Shown piece after piece: positions 1 through 6,096 of a stretch of DNA of 10,014 bases (positions are counted from its first letter, which is position 1; each line of letters opens with the position of its first letter). Both the position numbers and the translations under genes were made by a program. Source of the DNA: Pirellulales bacterium (lineage in GTDB: Bacteria; Planctomycetota; Planctomycetia; Pirellulales; Thermoguttaceae). The DNA lies in assembly GCA_030617125.1 (NCBI GenBank), contig JAUWWA010000030.1, positions 1 to 10,014 on the forward strand. The letters are read 5' to 3'. The notes under the pieces were generated by a model. It searched no databases and was not told the DNA's origin. It was given only the letters and a program-made list of their open reading frames with translations.

Positions 1-2
1 AG

Positions 3-533
3 CAACTCCAACAGAAGGCCGCCGAGGCGAAGATCAAGGACCTGGAAGGCAAACTCATGTTGGCCGCAAGCAATCGCGAGTACCAAGTCTTCAAGGACCA
101 GATCGCCGCCAAGAAGATGACCAACAGCGTGCTGGACGACGAGATTCTCGAAGGCTGGGAGAAGATCGAGCAGTTCCAGAAGGAGATCGCCAAGGCCGAG
201 GCCGATCTGGCCAAGGCCCGCGAGAAGGCCGAAAAGACCCGCGCCGAGGTCGAGCGGCAGCAGCCGCTGATCGAAGACGACATCCGGCGGCTCGAAGCGG
301 AGTTGACCGACGGTGAAGGTTCGATGCCCACAGACATCCGGGCGTTGTACGATCGCGGGGTTCGCCAGCGAGGCGAAGACGCCCTGGCGGCGGTCGAAAA
401 CGAATACTGTAGCGGCTGCCATCAGCATGTGCCGCTGAACGTGTGTGCCGAAATCATGCTCGACCACCCGATGTTCTGCAAGAGCTGCGGTCGGCTGCTC
501 TATATGTCCGAAGACGCTGCGCTGGGTGAGTAG
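3..533 (+). CDS. C4-type zinc-ribbon coiled-coil protein (COG1579/DUF164), 5' end cut by the window
   Basis: The reading frame is open from the left edge, so the true start lies outside the window; an internal ATG at 57 is probably not the start. About 176 residues are visible. The first two thirds are Glu/Lys/Ala-rich heptad-like sequence, as expected for a long coiled coil. The C-terminus has two zinc knuckles, CSGC and CKSC, 20 residues apart, with an extra Cys between them, followed by GRLLY and the stop. This layout, helical hairpin plus C-terminal four-Cys zinc ribbon, is that of the COG1579 family, which is thought to bind nucleic acid but has no settled function. It is the only convincing plus-strand gene and is convergent with the minus-strand genes to its right, so it belongs to a different transcription unit. 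The family call is strong; the role is unknown. Confidence 0.85.
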   Translation, partial: QLQQKAAEAKIKDLEGKLMLAASNREYQVFKDQIAAKKMTNSVLDDEILEGWEKIEQFQKEIAKAEADLAKAREKAEKTRAEVERQQPLIEDDIRRLEAELTDGEGSMPTDIRALYDRGVRQRGEDALAAVENEYCSGCHQHVPLNVCAEIMLDHPMFCKSCGRLLYMSEDAALGE

Positions 534-696
534 GCGTCGCAGCGGTCCAGCGCCTGGTGGACGGCGTCGATCAAGCAGGCGTGCATCATGCCCGCGCCGG
601 GCCGCACCGCGAGGTCCTCGGGGGCGGCCCCCCCGGCACTCATCAACAGAAAGACGGCTACCGGTTACATCCGGAACATGGCGAATTCCCGGCGAT

Positions 697-1089
697 TCAC
701 ACCTCGGGAATGATGACCGGCTCGCGGTAGAAACCCTTGACCAGCTCGTTCGCCTTGTTGTTGACCTTGAAGCACTCGTTGTCGCGGTCGATTTCGAGCC
801 ACGGCCCGAGCGTGACCGTCTTGGCGTCGACGTCGACCTCGTGGGCCTTTAAGTGGGCAAGGAAACGATCGTACATCTCGTTGAAGATCGGCACGTCTTC
901 GACCTGTTCGCGCATTTCGGCCTGTGTAGCTTTATTGCCCAGCCGATATGAGATGTTGCCCAGCCCGATGACGCCAACGCGGATCTCGTCGTTGGCCCCG
1001 AGGACGCTTCGCGCGGCGACCATGGGAAAACTTATGGCTGCGGTTGCCGCGGCGGAATTCTTGATGAACTCTCTGCGTGTGATTGGCAT
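697..1089 (-). pseudogene. Gfo/Idh/MocA-family oxidoreductase with a large internal deletion
   Basis: The start at 1089 has an AAGGAGA ribosome-binding site at 1099-1105, 9 bases away. The 130-residue product opens with a Tat signal (TRREFIKNS, then an Ala-rich hydrophobic stretch to about residue 32). It continues into the first beta strand and glycine motif of the Rossmann fold (IRVGVIGLG, residues 36-44). It then passes directly into NISYRLGNK, which is the far C-terminal region of planctomycete Gfo/Idh/MocA enzymes (typically in an LGNISxRLG context), and runs on to a normal end, REPVIIPEV. About 300 residues are missing, including the rest of the NAD domain, the EKP catalytic Lys motif and nearly all of the substrate domain. 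The frame is kept across the join. LG occurs on both sides of the join, which suggests deletion between short repeats. A functional enzyme is very unlikely. An assembly collapse is a possible alternative. Confidence 0.7.
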
Positions 1090-1397
1090 GGCGGAGTTTC
1101 TCCTTGCAAAGGGATATAGGTTGCTGAGTTTGCCTCCCGCTGTGGCGAGAGCCCCTGCGTCTCCCACGGCTTGTCCGCCGGAATCACGATCCCGCGCGGC
1201 TGGGGATGATGGAGCACGCGCTGAAAACCGGTGCTGCGCTCGATGATGTAGTCGTCGAGGAACAACTCCCAGTGGGGTTCTGGCGGCTCTGTTTGATTGC
1301 GCTTCGGCGAGACCGGCTCCGCGTCGGCTCGTAAGGGGACACAGAGGGTGGCGCAAAGGGCCAGCAACGTCACAGCCATCGTTAAGCATTTTTTCAT
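1032..1397 (-). pseudogene. N-terminal stub of a secreted beta-propeller/glycoside-hydrolase-like protein
   Basis: The start at 1397 has an AAGGAGA site at 1405-1411 with a 7-base spacer. Residues 1-26 are a classical signal peptide (MKK, hydrophobic core, cleavage near ADA|E). Residues 43-80 contain WELFLDDYIIE, GFQRVLHHP and IPADKPWET, the opening of a family of uncharacterised secreted planctomycete/verrucomicrobial proteins often annotated as sialidase- or GH32-like five-bladed propellers. Family resemblance stops near residue 80 (about position 1158). The remaining 40 or so residues are low-complexity read-through into the leader and, out of frame, past the start of the next gene at 1089. 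Most of the expected domain, several hundred residues, is therefore absent. The real remnant is about 1158-1397. It may once have worked with the adjacent oxidoreductase on an extracellular glycan, which is inference from context only. Confidence 0.6.
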
Positions 1398-1453
1398 AAC
1401 TCGTTCTCCTTTGGAGCTTGGACCGGTTCGTCAGTAGCGTGTACTACTCGGGG

Positions 1454-1467
1454 AACCGTTCACGGTT
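1454..1467. promoter_or_regulatory. Near-palindromic operator candidate AACCGTTCACGGTT
   Basis: AACCGT and ACGGTT are perfect inverted repeats around a 2-base centre. The site lies 57-70 bases upstream of the start of the secreted stub gene at 1397. The size and symmetry suit a LacI-like repressor half-site pair, but no regulator gene is visible and no clear -35/-10 pair stands out next to it. A chance occurrence cannot be excluded. Confidence 0.3.
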
Positions 1468-1575
1468 TCTCAGGGTTCTCGGGACCTCCCCGAGCAGGAT
1501 TGCCCGGCTCTCATTGTGTTGATTGTAAGCAGGCGCATCAGGACTTGCCAAGGTTCTGGCCGTTCCTCGCGGAAG

Positions 1576-1611
1576 AATTTCCCGGGAAATTTGTCAAGCA
1601 AAATTTCCCGG
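1576..1611. repeat. Perfect 16-base palindrome plus a third arm that can form an 11-bp stem-loop
   Basis: AATTTCCCGGGAAATT at 1576-1591 is a perfect palindrome. A further copy of one arm at 1601-1611 (AAATTTCCCGG) pairs with 1582-1592 to give an 11-base-pair stem with an 8-base loop, so two mutually exclusive foldings are possible. On the minus strand TTGACA (1592-1597) abuts the palindrome, but no -10 hexamer follows at the right distance. A short direct repeat, CCGGATTTT, occurs at 1608-1616 and again at 1640-1648. Possible readings are an operator, a bidirectional terminator, or a member of an interspersed palindromic repeat family. The pairing itself is certain; the function is unknown. 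Confidence 0.6.
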
Positions 1612-1711
1612 ATTTTGGACAATTTTCGTCGAGTGCGAGCCGGATTTTCAAGTCGAGCAATAACCTGACCGAACAGGCGATTCGGTTCGTGGTCATCGAC
1701 CGGTGGATTAC

Positions 1712-1757
1712 CCACTGGAGACTTGGCGCGGCCGTAAGTCGCCTGGAGTCTCCGTGG
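1712..1757 (-). terminator. Large stem-loop just downstream of the nine-gene run
   Basis: CCAC-T-GGAGACT (1712-1723) pairs with AGTCTCCGTGG (1747-1757), giving 11 base pairs with one bulged base. Inside the loop, GGCG (1725-1728) pairs with CGCC (1740-1743). The hairpin begins 28 bases past the stop of the last gene of the run (1786). There is no U-tract after it on the minus strand, so it is not a textbook intrinsic terminator; it may stabilise the 3' end of the transcript or assist Rho-dependent termination. Confidence 0.4.
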
Positions 1758-1785
1758 CGCCTTTCCGCACTGCGTGAACAGTCAC

Positions 1786-2772
1786 CTATCCCGTGGGCTC
1801 CCGCAGCCGGTTTCGAGGCGCCGGGAAGTTGACGAAGTGCCGGGCTTGGCCGCCGCGGAGGACCGCCTCCACGTCTCGGCAGACCGCGGCGACCACCCGA
1901 TGTTGGGCCTCGTCCGTGAAGGCCGCGATGTGTGGAATGAGGATGACGTTCGCCATCGTGTCCAGCGCGTTGCTTTGGGGCGGCTCGTGTTGACGAACGT
2001 CGAGCGCGGCCCCGGCGATCTTGCCTTCCTCGAGTGCGCGAAGCAAACCCGATTCTTCAACGACGTCTCCCCGCGCCACGTTGACAAAAAAGGCCGTGGG
2101 CTTCATCCGGCAAAAGCAATCGTAGTCCAAAAGGCCCTGGGTCGTTTCCGTGCTGGGGAGATGACAGGTCAGGAAGTCCGCCCGGGCCAGCAACTGCTCC
2201 AGGTTGACCATCTTGGGCCGCAATTCGGCGACTGTCAGGGCGTCCGGGTCGACCAGCGGATCGCAGGCCGTCAGATTCATGCCGAAGGCGGCCGCCCGAC
2301 GCGCGGTCAAGAAGCCGATCCGGCCGAACCCCAGCACGCCCAAGGTCTTGTCGTAGAGTTCCGTTCCGGTAAACGCGTTGCGGTCCCAACCGCCGTCTTT
2401 GACGTGCCGGTCCGCGGCGGGAATCTTCCGTGCCAGGGCCAGCATAAGCCCCACGGTTAGTTCCGCCACCGAGATCGCGTTCTGCATCGGGGTGTTGCTG
2501 AGGACCACTCCGGCGGCCGTGGCGGCTTCCACGTCGATGTTGTCCAAGCCCGCGCCGGCGCGGGCGATGATCTGTAGCCTGCCGCCAAGACGGATCAGTT
2601 CGGCGGTGACTTGGGTTTGGTTCCGGACGATCAGCGCCTTGGCTTCCGGTATCCGCTGTGCCAGTCTGTCCGGATACTGCCAGAGCGCCGGCTCAAAGGC
2701 CACGTCGAACGCACTGCCCAACGCCGTCATCGGCGATCCCACGATGTTTTCGGTGATCAGCACCTCGGCCAT
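1786..2772 (-). CDS. D-isomer-specific 2-hydroxyacid dehydrogenase (PGDH/SlcC-like)
   Basis: This 328-residue protein has the full fold of NAD-dependent D-isomer 2-hydroxyacid dehydrogenases. The split catalytic domain carries RAGAGLDNID (71-80). The nucleotide-binding motif is LGFGRIG (glycines 148, 150 and 153), with an acidic residue (D171) at the end of the second strand. The catalytic residues are R234 (NVARGD), E263 (QHEPP) and H281 (PHIAAFT). The length is normal for single-domain members, and the ACT regulatory domain of some SerA enzymes is absent. The start at 2772 follows an AAAGGTGA site that overlaps the stop of the upstream gene, 9 bases away. By family it oxidises a 2-hydroxyacid to a 2-oxoacid. 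(S)-sulfolactate dehydrogenase (SlcC) belongs to this superfamily, and the neighbouring Ldh_2 and SuyAB-like genes make that role plausible. Phosphoglycerate, glyoxylate/hydroxypyruvate or another sugar-acid substrate remains possible. Confidence 0.9.
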   Translation of the reverse strand: MAEVLITENIVGSPMTALGSAFDVAFEPALWQYPDRLAQRIPEAKALIVRNQTQVTAELIRLGGRLQIIARAGAGLDNIDVEAATAAGVVLSNTPMQNAISVAELTVGLMLALARKIPAADRHVKDGGWDRNAFTGTELYDKTLGVLGFGRIGFLTARRAAAFGMNLTACDPLVDPDALTVAELRPKMVNLEQLLARADFLTCHLPSTETTQGLLDYDCFCRMKPTAFFVNVARGDVVEESGLLRALEEGKIAGAALDVRQHEPPQSNALDTMANVILIPHIAAFTDEAQHRVVAAVCRDVEAVLRGGQARHFVNFPAPRNRLREPTG

Positions 2773-2781
2773 GTTATCGTC

Positions 2782-3855
2782 TCACCTTTGGGGGCTGTTT
2801 GGCTGCAAATCAAACGAGACGCCATACTCCTCGCAGAGGCCGTGTAGCTCATTGACTGTCTGCGGGTCGATGGGGACCCCATGCTGTCGATTGAACTGGG
2901 CCTTGCGGAATTCCGGCTCGCCGGGTACGAGGATTTCGTCCACCCCGGAGCGTCGACGGCAGGACTTGATGCGATCGATCATCCGGTCGACCCGCCGGCG
3001 GAGCGACTTCGGGTCCATGAAGGCCGCAATGTCTAACAGGCAGAAGAAGTGGCCCACGTTCTGCGGTCGGTCCATGTGCTTGTACATCGAGCCGACTTCA
3101 CTGCCTATTGCGGCGCCGGAAAGGACGCCCGAGAACAGCTCGACCATGGTTGCCAGGGCGGTCCCCTTGTGTCCGGCCATGGCCAGCACGGTTCCGGCCA
3201 GCGCGGCGGCGGGGTCGGTGGTCGGGTCGCCTTGGGGGTCGAGGGCCCAGCCTTCCGGTATGGGCCGGCCCGCCTTCCGGGCGGCGATGATGTTGCCCCG
3301 GGCGACCAACGAGGTGGCCAGATCGATCTTCAGCGCAAAGCCCTTGCCGGTCGGGAAGGATGCGGCGATCGGATTGGTCCCAAAGAAAGCCTCGCATCCG
3401 CCTGCCGGCGACATGGCCGGCTCGCAATTCGTCATGGCCACCAGCACCATGTCTTGCTCGGCAGTTCGATTGCAGTAGTAAGACAGAGCCCCGAAATGCT
3501 GTGAACGTCGAATCGTGGCGGCAGCGACGCCGTACTCCCCGGCCAAGGGGACGAGCCGGTCGAGTGTCTTGACGGCCTGAACCTGCCCCAGCCCATTATT
3601 GGCGTTGACCACCAGGACGGCAGGCCGCAGGGTCTGGATGCCAAGTTCCGCGGCCGGGTCGATCAGCCCCTGCTGGATTCGGCGAAGATAGATGTTCAGC
3701 CGGGAAACGCCGTGGGTCGAAGCCCCGTGCACGTCGGCGTCCACCAGCGCCTTGGCCAGAATGCCGGACTCGGCCTCGGGAACACCTGCCGCCACGCCCA
3801 GCCGGCTCACGAGGCGTTCCACCGAGGAAATCGGATATTGCTGATTGCTGTTCAT
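2782..3855 (-). CDS. Ldh_2-family malate/L-lactate/sulfolactate dehydrogenase (ComC-like)
   Basis: The 357-residue product matches the Ldh_2 (COG2055) family, whose NAD(P)-dependent enzymes act on malate, lactate, ureidoglycolate and (R)-sulfolactate. Visible signatures are ADVHGASTHGVSRL (40-53, with the family's catalytic-site His at 48), RSQHFGALSYY (117-127), FGTNPIA (158-164) and GHKGTALA (228-235). The fold is unrelated to the neighbouring 2-hydroxyacid dehydrogenase. The start at 3855 removes an unlikely N-terminal extension that would read through the upstream gene in another frame; a weak GAGAAAG lies just upstream. It sits 37 bases after the methyltransferase-like gene and 9 bases before the other dehydrogenase. 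Two unrelated dehydrogenases side by side is the arrangement described for sulfolactate stereo-inversion (SlcC plus ComC). The family is certain, the substrate inferred. Confidence 0.9.
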   Translation of the reverse strand: MNSNQQYPISSVERLVSRLGVAAGVPEAESGILAKALVDADVHGASTHGVSRLNIYLRRIQQGLIDPAAELGIQTLRPAVLVVNANNGLGQVQAVKTLDRLVPLAGEYGVAAATIRRSQHFGALSYYCNRTAEQDMVLVAMTNCEPAMSPAGGCEAFFGTNPIAASFPTGKGFALKIDLATSLVARGNIIAARKAGRPIPEGWALDPQGDPTTDPAAALAGTVLAMAGHKGTALATMVELFSGVLSGAAIGSEVGSMYKHMDRPQNVGHFFCLLDIAAFMDPKSLRRRVDRMIDRIKSCRRRSGVDEILVPGEPEFRKAQFNRQHGVPIDPQTVNELHGLCEEYGVSFDLQPNSPQR

Positions 3856-3892
3856 TCTTTCTCGAGGCGATCTAAGTCGGAGTAGCAATGAG

Positions 3893-4498
3893 TTAATGCC
3901 TCGACCGGCTGAAGCACCACGCTTCACCGTGCTGTAGAATCGGCCGCGCCGGCAGCCCGATCCAGACGTCATGCCGGGTGAGCATCCACCGGGCGACTTG
4001 CGGGATCGGCCGGTAGGTCCAGCCAGACGCGCGCCACAGCGCCGAGGACCCCAGCAGCCCGCCCACACGCGCGCCGAGCACCACGTAGTGGCGCACAAAC
4101 GGGCAAGCCAGGACCGCCTCGTCCACGGCGGCGCCGAGCGGCACGAAGCAGCCCAGCACCACCGCAGGGCGATACCGCTGGAGCGCCTCGGCAGCCGACG
4201 CCCGCTCGACGGCGGAACCGGCAGGCGGGTCGGCGTCGGTGGCTGCCAAGGGCACTCCGCCCGCCGCCAGCGCCTCGGCCAGTTCGCCGCGGCCCGCACA
4301 TACTTCCAAGATCAGCGGCTCACCCGGACGGCGGAGCCACTGAGCCAGACTCGCCACGAAATCCCGGTTAATCAGGAGGAACCGGTCGGCCTGCGCGCAG
4401 GCGTCCAGCCAACCGTCGGTGTGCTCGGCGGCGGCAATCTCTTGCAGTTGCGACTCGAACGTCGGCAAGGCGGCCGTGACGGTCATTGCGCTACCCAT
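3893..4498 (-). CDS. Small methyltransferase-like protein of unknown function
   Basis: This 201-residue protein has a class I SAM-methyltransferase-like core. Residues 62-76 (LILEVCAGRGE) look like motif I with a GxG turn, and D88 in AATDAD suits the acidic residue that binds the ribose. Later strands (PAVVLGCFVPLG, HYVVLGARVGG) fit a Rossmann core, and the C-terminus is rich in Trp and Arg. A helical region of about 60 residues precedes the core. The start at 4498 has GGAAG about 8 bases upstream; an internal Met at residue 5 is an alternative. It lies between the lyase subunit gene and the Ldh_2 gene with gaps of 33 and 37 bases, so it is probably co-transcribed, yet no step of the proposed pathway needs a methyltransferase. 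I do not recognise an orthologue with a known role. Confidence 0.65.
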   Translation of the reverse strand: MGSAMTVTAALPTFESQLQEIAAAEHTDGWLDACAQADRFLLINRDFVASLAQWLRRPGEPLILEVCAGRGELAEALAAGGVPLAATDADPPAGSAVERASAAEALQRYRPAVVLGCFVPLGAAVDEAVLACPFVRHYVVLGARVGGLLGSSALWRASGWTYRPIPQVARWMLTRHDVWIGLPARPILQHGEAWCFSRSRH

Positions 4499-4531
4499 GT
4501 TTGGTGCTTCCAGGTCGCAAGCGGCGTTAGC

Positions 4532-5701
4532 TCAGACGCTCGGACCGCAACGGTTGATGGCGAAAGCGTTGAACTCCCGCAACGCCTCGGCCTTGGTCAT
4601 CTTGCCGTCGCAAGTGTCGAGCACCTCGTCAAGCAGGCGCTCACCCGCCTCCTCCAACGACGTTCCTTCAAACATGTCGGAGACGTCCACTTCCATGGTG
4701 TCTTGCATCTTCTCCCACGACTCCCGGTTGCCGGTCAGTCGCATGGTGATCATCAGGGGGTGGTTGATGGTGTGCCCGCCGCCGGTGCTGAAGCTCATCA
4801 CCTGGGCTCCGGCCGCCGCGATGCCGGTGATGCTTTCGCCGCCGTGGCCCGGCGTATCCATCAGCCACAATCCTGCTTCCTGTCCGATCGGTTCGGCATA
4901 CTCGACGGCGCCGACGATGGTTTTGGCGCCCCATTTCTGCATCGCGCCGAGCGACTTCTCCTCGATGGTCGACAGACCACCGGCGATGTTGTCGCCCGTG
5001 GGCTGGCTGCCTCGCATGTCCACGCCACAGGCGAGGATGTTCTTCTCCATGCGCTCGATGAATCCCAGCAGTGTCCGGGCGACTTCGGGGGTCTTGGCGC
5101 GAGCCTTGATCAACTCTTCGCCGCCGATCATTTCGGTGGTCTCGGCGCCAAGGGCTCGGCCGCCGGCCTCGATGATGCGGTCGCACACCCAGCCGACGCA
5201 CCGGTTGTGGGCAAGCCCGCTGGTCACGTCGCTGGTGCCGCAGTTGAATCCGTAGATCAGTTTGCTAAGCGGCGTTTTCTCCCGCGGCTGCGCGTTGATC
5301 TTGCGGTTGAACTCCACGGCCAGGCGAGCGGATTTCTGCAACGCCGCCAGGGCTCCGCCCTCGTGGCGAATGTTGACCACTTCGACCGGCTTGCCGCTTT
5401 GGGCCACCTCCTGGGCAATGTCGTCGGCCGTGCAACCCTGTTCCTTGAAATGATCGACGACGATCACGGCCCCCGCGTTGGGATTGCGCCCGGGGCCGAC
5501 CAGTGTCTTAAAGGTTTGGGCTAAGTCAGGGGCGATCTGGCAGCGTCCCAGGGGATGCACGATGGGAATGGTGTTCTGCACCATCCACACCACGCGCTCG
5601 CACGTCGGGTTGGCGTAGAGCGTACCACTGAGCATCAAGACGTAGTTGCGAATTCCCACCTGGCCGTCGGGCCGCGGATAGCCGTAGAAACAGTCTCTCA
5701 C
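4532..5701 (-). CDS. UxaA/SuyB-family lyase, large subunit
   Basis: The 389-residue product is the catalytic part of the UxaA superfamily, which covers altronate and galactarate dehydratases and the (2R)-sulfolactate sulfo-lyase large subunit SuyB. Signatures are YPRPDGQVGIRNYVL (9-23), HPLGRCQ, GRNPNAGAVIVV, FNCGTSDVTSG, TEMIGGEE, AGGLSTIEEKSLG, MDTPGHGGESITG and STGGGHTINHP. Many sugar-acid dehydratases have HxxGC where this protein has HPLGRCQ, that is Arg in place of Cys. As I recall, SuyB proteins also carry an HPxGR-like version there; this is memory, not alignment. Translation starts at GTG (5701), set by AGGAG at 5709-5713 with a 7-base spacer. The SAF domain is a separate upstream gene, as in SuyA/SuyB and unlike single-chain E. 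coli UxaA or GarD. Proposed reaction: (R)-sulfolactate to pyruvate plus sulfite. A sugar-acid dehydratase is the alternative. Confidence 0.88.
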   Translation of the reverse strand: MRDCFYGYPRPDGQVGIRNYVLMLSGTLYANPTCERVVWMVQNTIPIVHPLGRCQIAPDLAQTFKTLVGPGRNPNAGAVIVVDHFKEQGCTADDIAQEVAQSGKPVEVVNIRHEGGALAALQKSARLAVEFNRKINAQPREKTPLSKLIYGFNCGTSDVTSGLAHNRCVGWVCDRIIEAGGRALGAETTEMIGGEELIKARAKTPEVARTLLGFIERMEKNILACGVDMRGSQPTGDNIAGGLSTIEEKSLGAMQKWGAKTIVGAVEYAEPIGQEAGLWLMDTPGHGGESITGIAAAGAQVMSFSTGGGHTINHPLMITMRLTGNRESWEKMQDTMEVDVSDMFEGTSLEEAGERLLDEVLDTCDGKMTKAEALREFNAFAINRCGPSV

Positions 5702-5762
5702 GATTCAGCTCCTGGGGTTAAGAACATCTTGCCGCTTCCACACTGAAGCATCGGGCGCATTG
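5702..5762 (-). promoter_or_regulatory. Inter-subunit gap with the AGGAG site that sets a GTG start
   Basis: These 61 bases are the widest gap in the nine-gene run. They end with AGGAG (5709-5713) seven bases before the GTG start of the large subunit. The strong site supports GTG over any downstream ATG. I see no clear promoter or terminator in the gap. Confidence 0.6.
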
Positions 5763-6068
5763 CTACGGAGACGACTGGAGGTCTCCGCGGCCGCGGTTTG
5801 ACTCGATATTGTGCACGTGGACGTACTGCCCCTGTTGGATGTCGCAAGAGGCCCGGCCGATGTTCATGCCGTACTTGATAATCGGATCGCCGGCCTTGAG
5901 GTTCTTGGCGGCGAACTTATGGTTGGCGGGGATGTTTTCCAGAAGGATCACCTCCCGCGTCTCCCGGCGCCCGTCGACCGTGCACTCCACCGGTTCGTCC
6001 TTGTCGGCAGCCCCGATGAGGTTGGCGACGTTGTCGTCGGGATGAATGATCATCGCCGTGTGTTTCAT
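5763..6068 (-). CDS. UxaA/SuyA-family lyase, small subunit (SAF domain)
   Basis: This 101-residue protein is the SAF-type domain that forms the N-terminal part of single-chain UxaA enzymes and the free small subunit SuyA in sulfolactate sulfo-lyases. Recognisable segments are IIHPDDNVA (7-15), LENIPANHKFA, the lysine motif IIKYGMNIG and the end motif QGQYVHVHNIESNRG. Two in-frame starts exist, 6083 and 6068. The later one is chosen because GGAG at 6077-6080 lies 8 bases upstream of it, whereas it would overlap the first ATG. The gene follows the PIG-L gene by 28 bases and precedes the large subunit by 61. Split small plus large subunits of about 100 and 390 residues match the SuyA/SuyB architecture, though split sugar-acid dehydratases are also known. 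The family is firm, the substrate inferred. Confidence 0.87.
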   Translation of the reverse strand: MKHTAMIIHPDDNVANLIGAADKDEPVECTVDGRRETREVILLENIPANHKFAAKNLKAGDPIIKYGMNIGRASCDIQQGQYVHVHNIESNRGRGDLQSSP

Positions 6069-6096
6069 GTGTCCATCTCCCATGAAGAAATCAGGC

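Larger units (their letters stand above)
1398..1785. other. Non-coding interval rich in inverted repeats
   Basis: No convincing gene lies in these 388 bases between the stop of the 2-hydroxyacid dehydrogenase and the start of the propeller stub. Short open frames exist on both strands, but their translations are repetitive and unlike any family I recognise. The interval holds a 14-base near-palindrome (1454-1467), a 6-base-pair inverted repeat (1478-1483 with 1489-1494), an AT-rich block with a perfect 16-base palindrome (1576-1591) and a large stem-loop (1712-1757). The block around 1570-1660 is visibly more AT-rich than its surroundings. Confidence 0.7.

Noticed and set aside
500..643. A 47-residue minus-strand open frame beginning MSAGGAAPEDL, overlapping the end of the zinc-ribbon gene
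   Set aside because: It has no recognisable family and no clear ribosome-binding site, and it overlaps a convincing gene on the other strand. High third-position GC is expected by chance in this composition.
534..696. ACAGAAAGACGGCTACCGG-like string resembling the 3' conserved region of RNase P RNA
   Set aside because: The other conserved blocks of RNase P RNA, such as the GAGGAAAGTCCGG region, are absent nearby, and the interval is too short.
1470..1832. Short open frames on both strands across the AT-rich palindromic block
   Set aside because: Their translations are dominated by the inverted-repeat sequence on both strands, no family is recognised, and the plus-strand frame runs into the dehydrogenase gene.
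3856..4299. Apparent N-terminal extension of the Ldh_2 gene
   Set aside because: The extension is an Arg/Pro/Trp-rich shadow of the methyltransferase-like gene in another frame. The internal ATG at 3855 begins a normal family N-terminus.
3971..5524. Very long plus-strand open frame of over 500 codons
   Set aside because: It lies antisense to the lyase and methyltransferase-like genes, and its translation is rich in His, Gly and Arg without domain motifs. It is a composition shadow.
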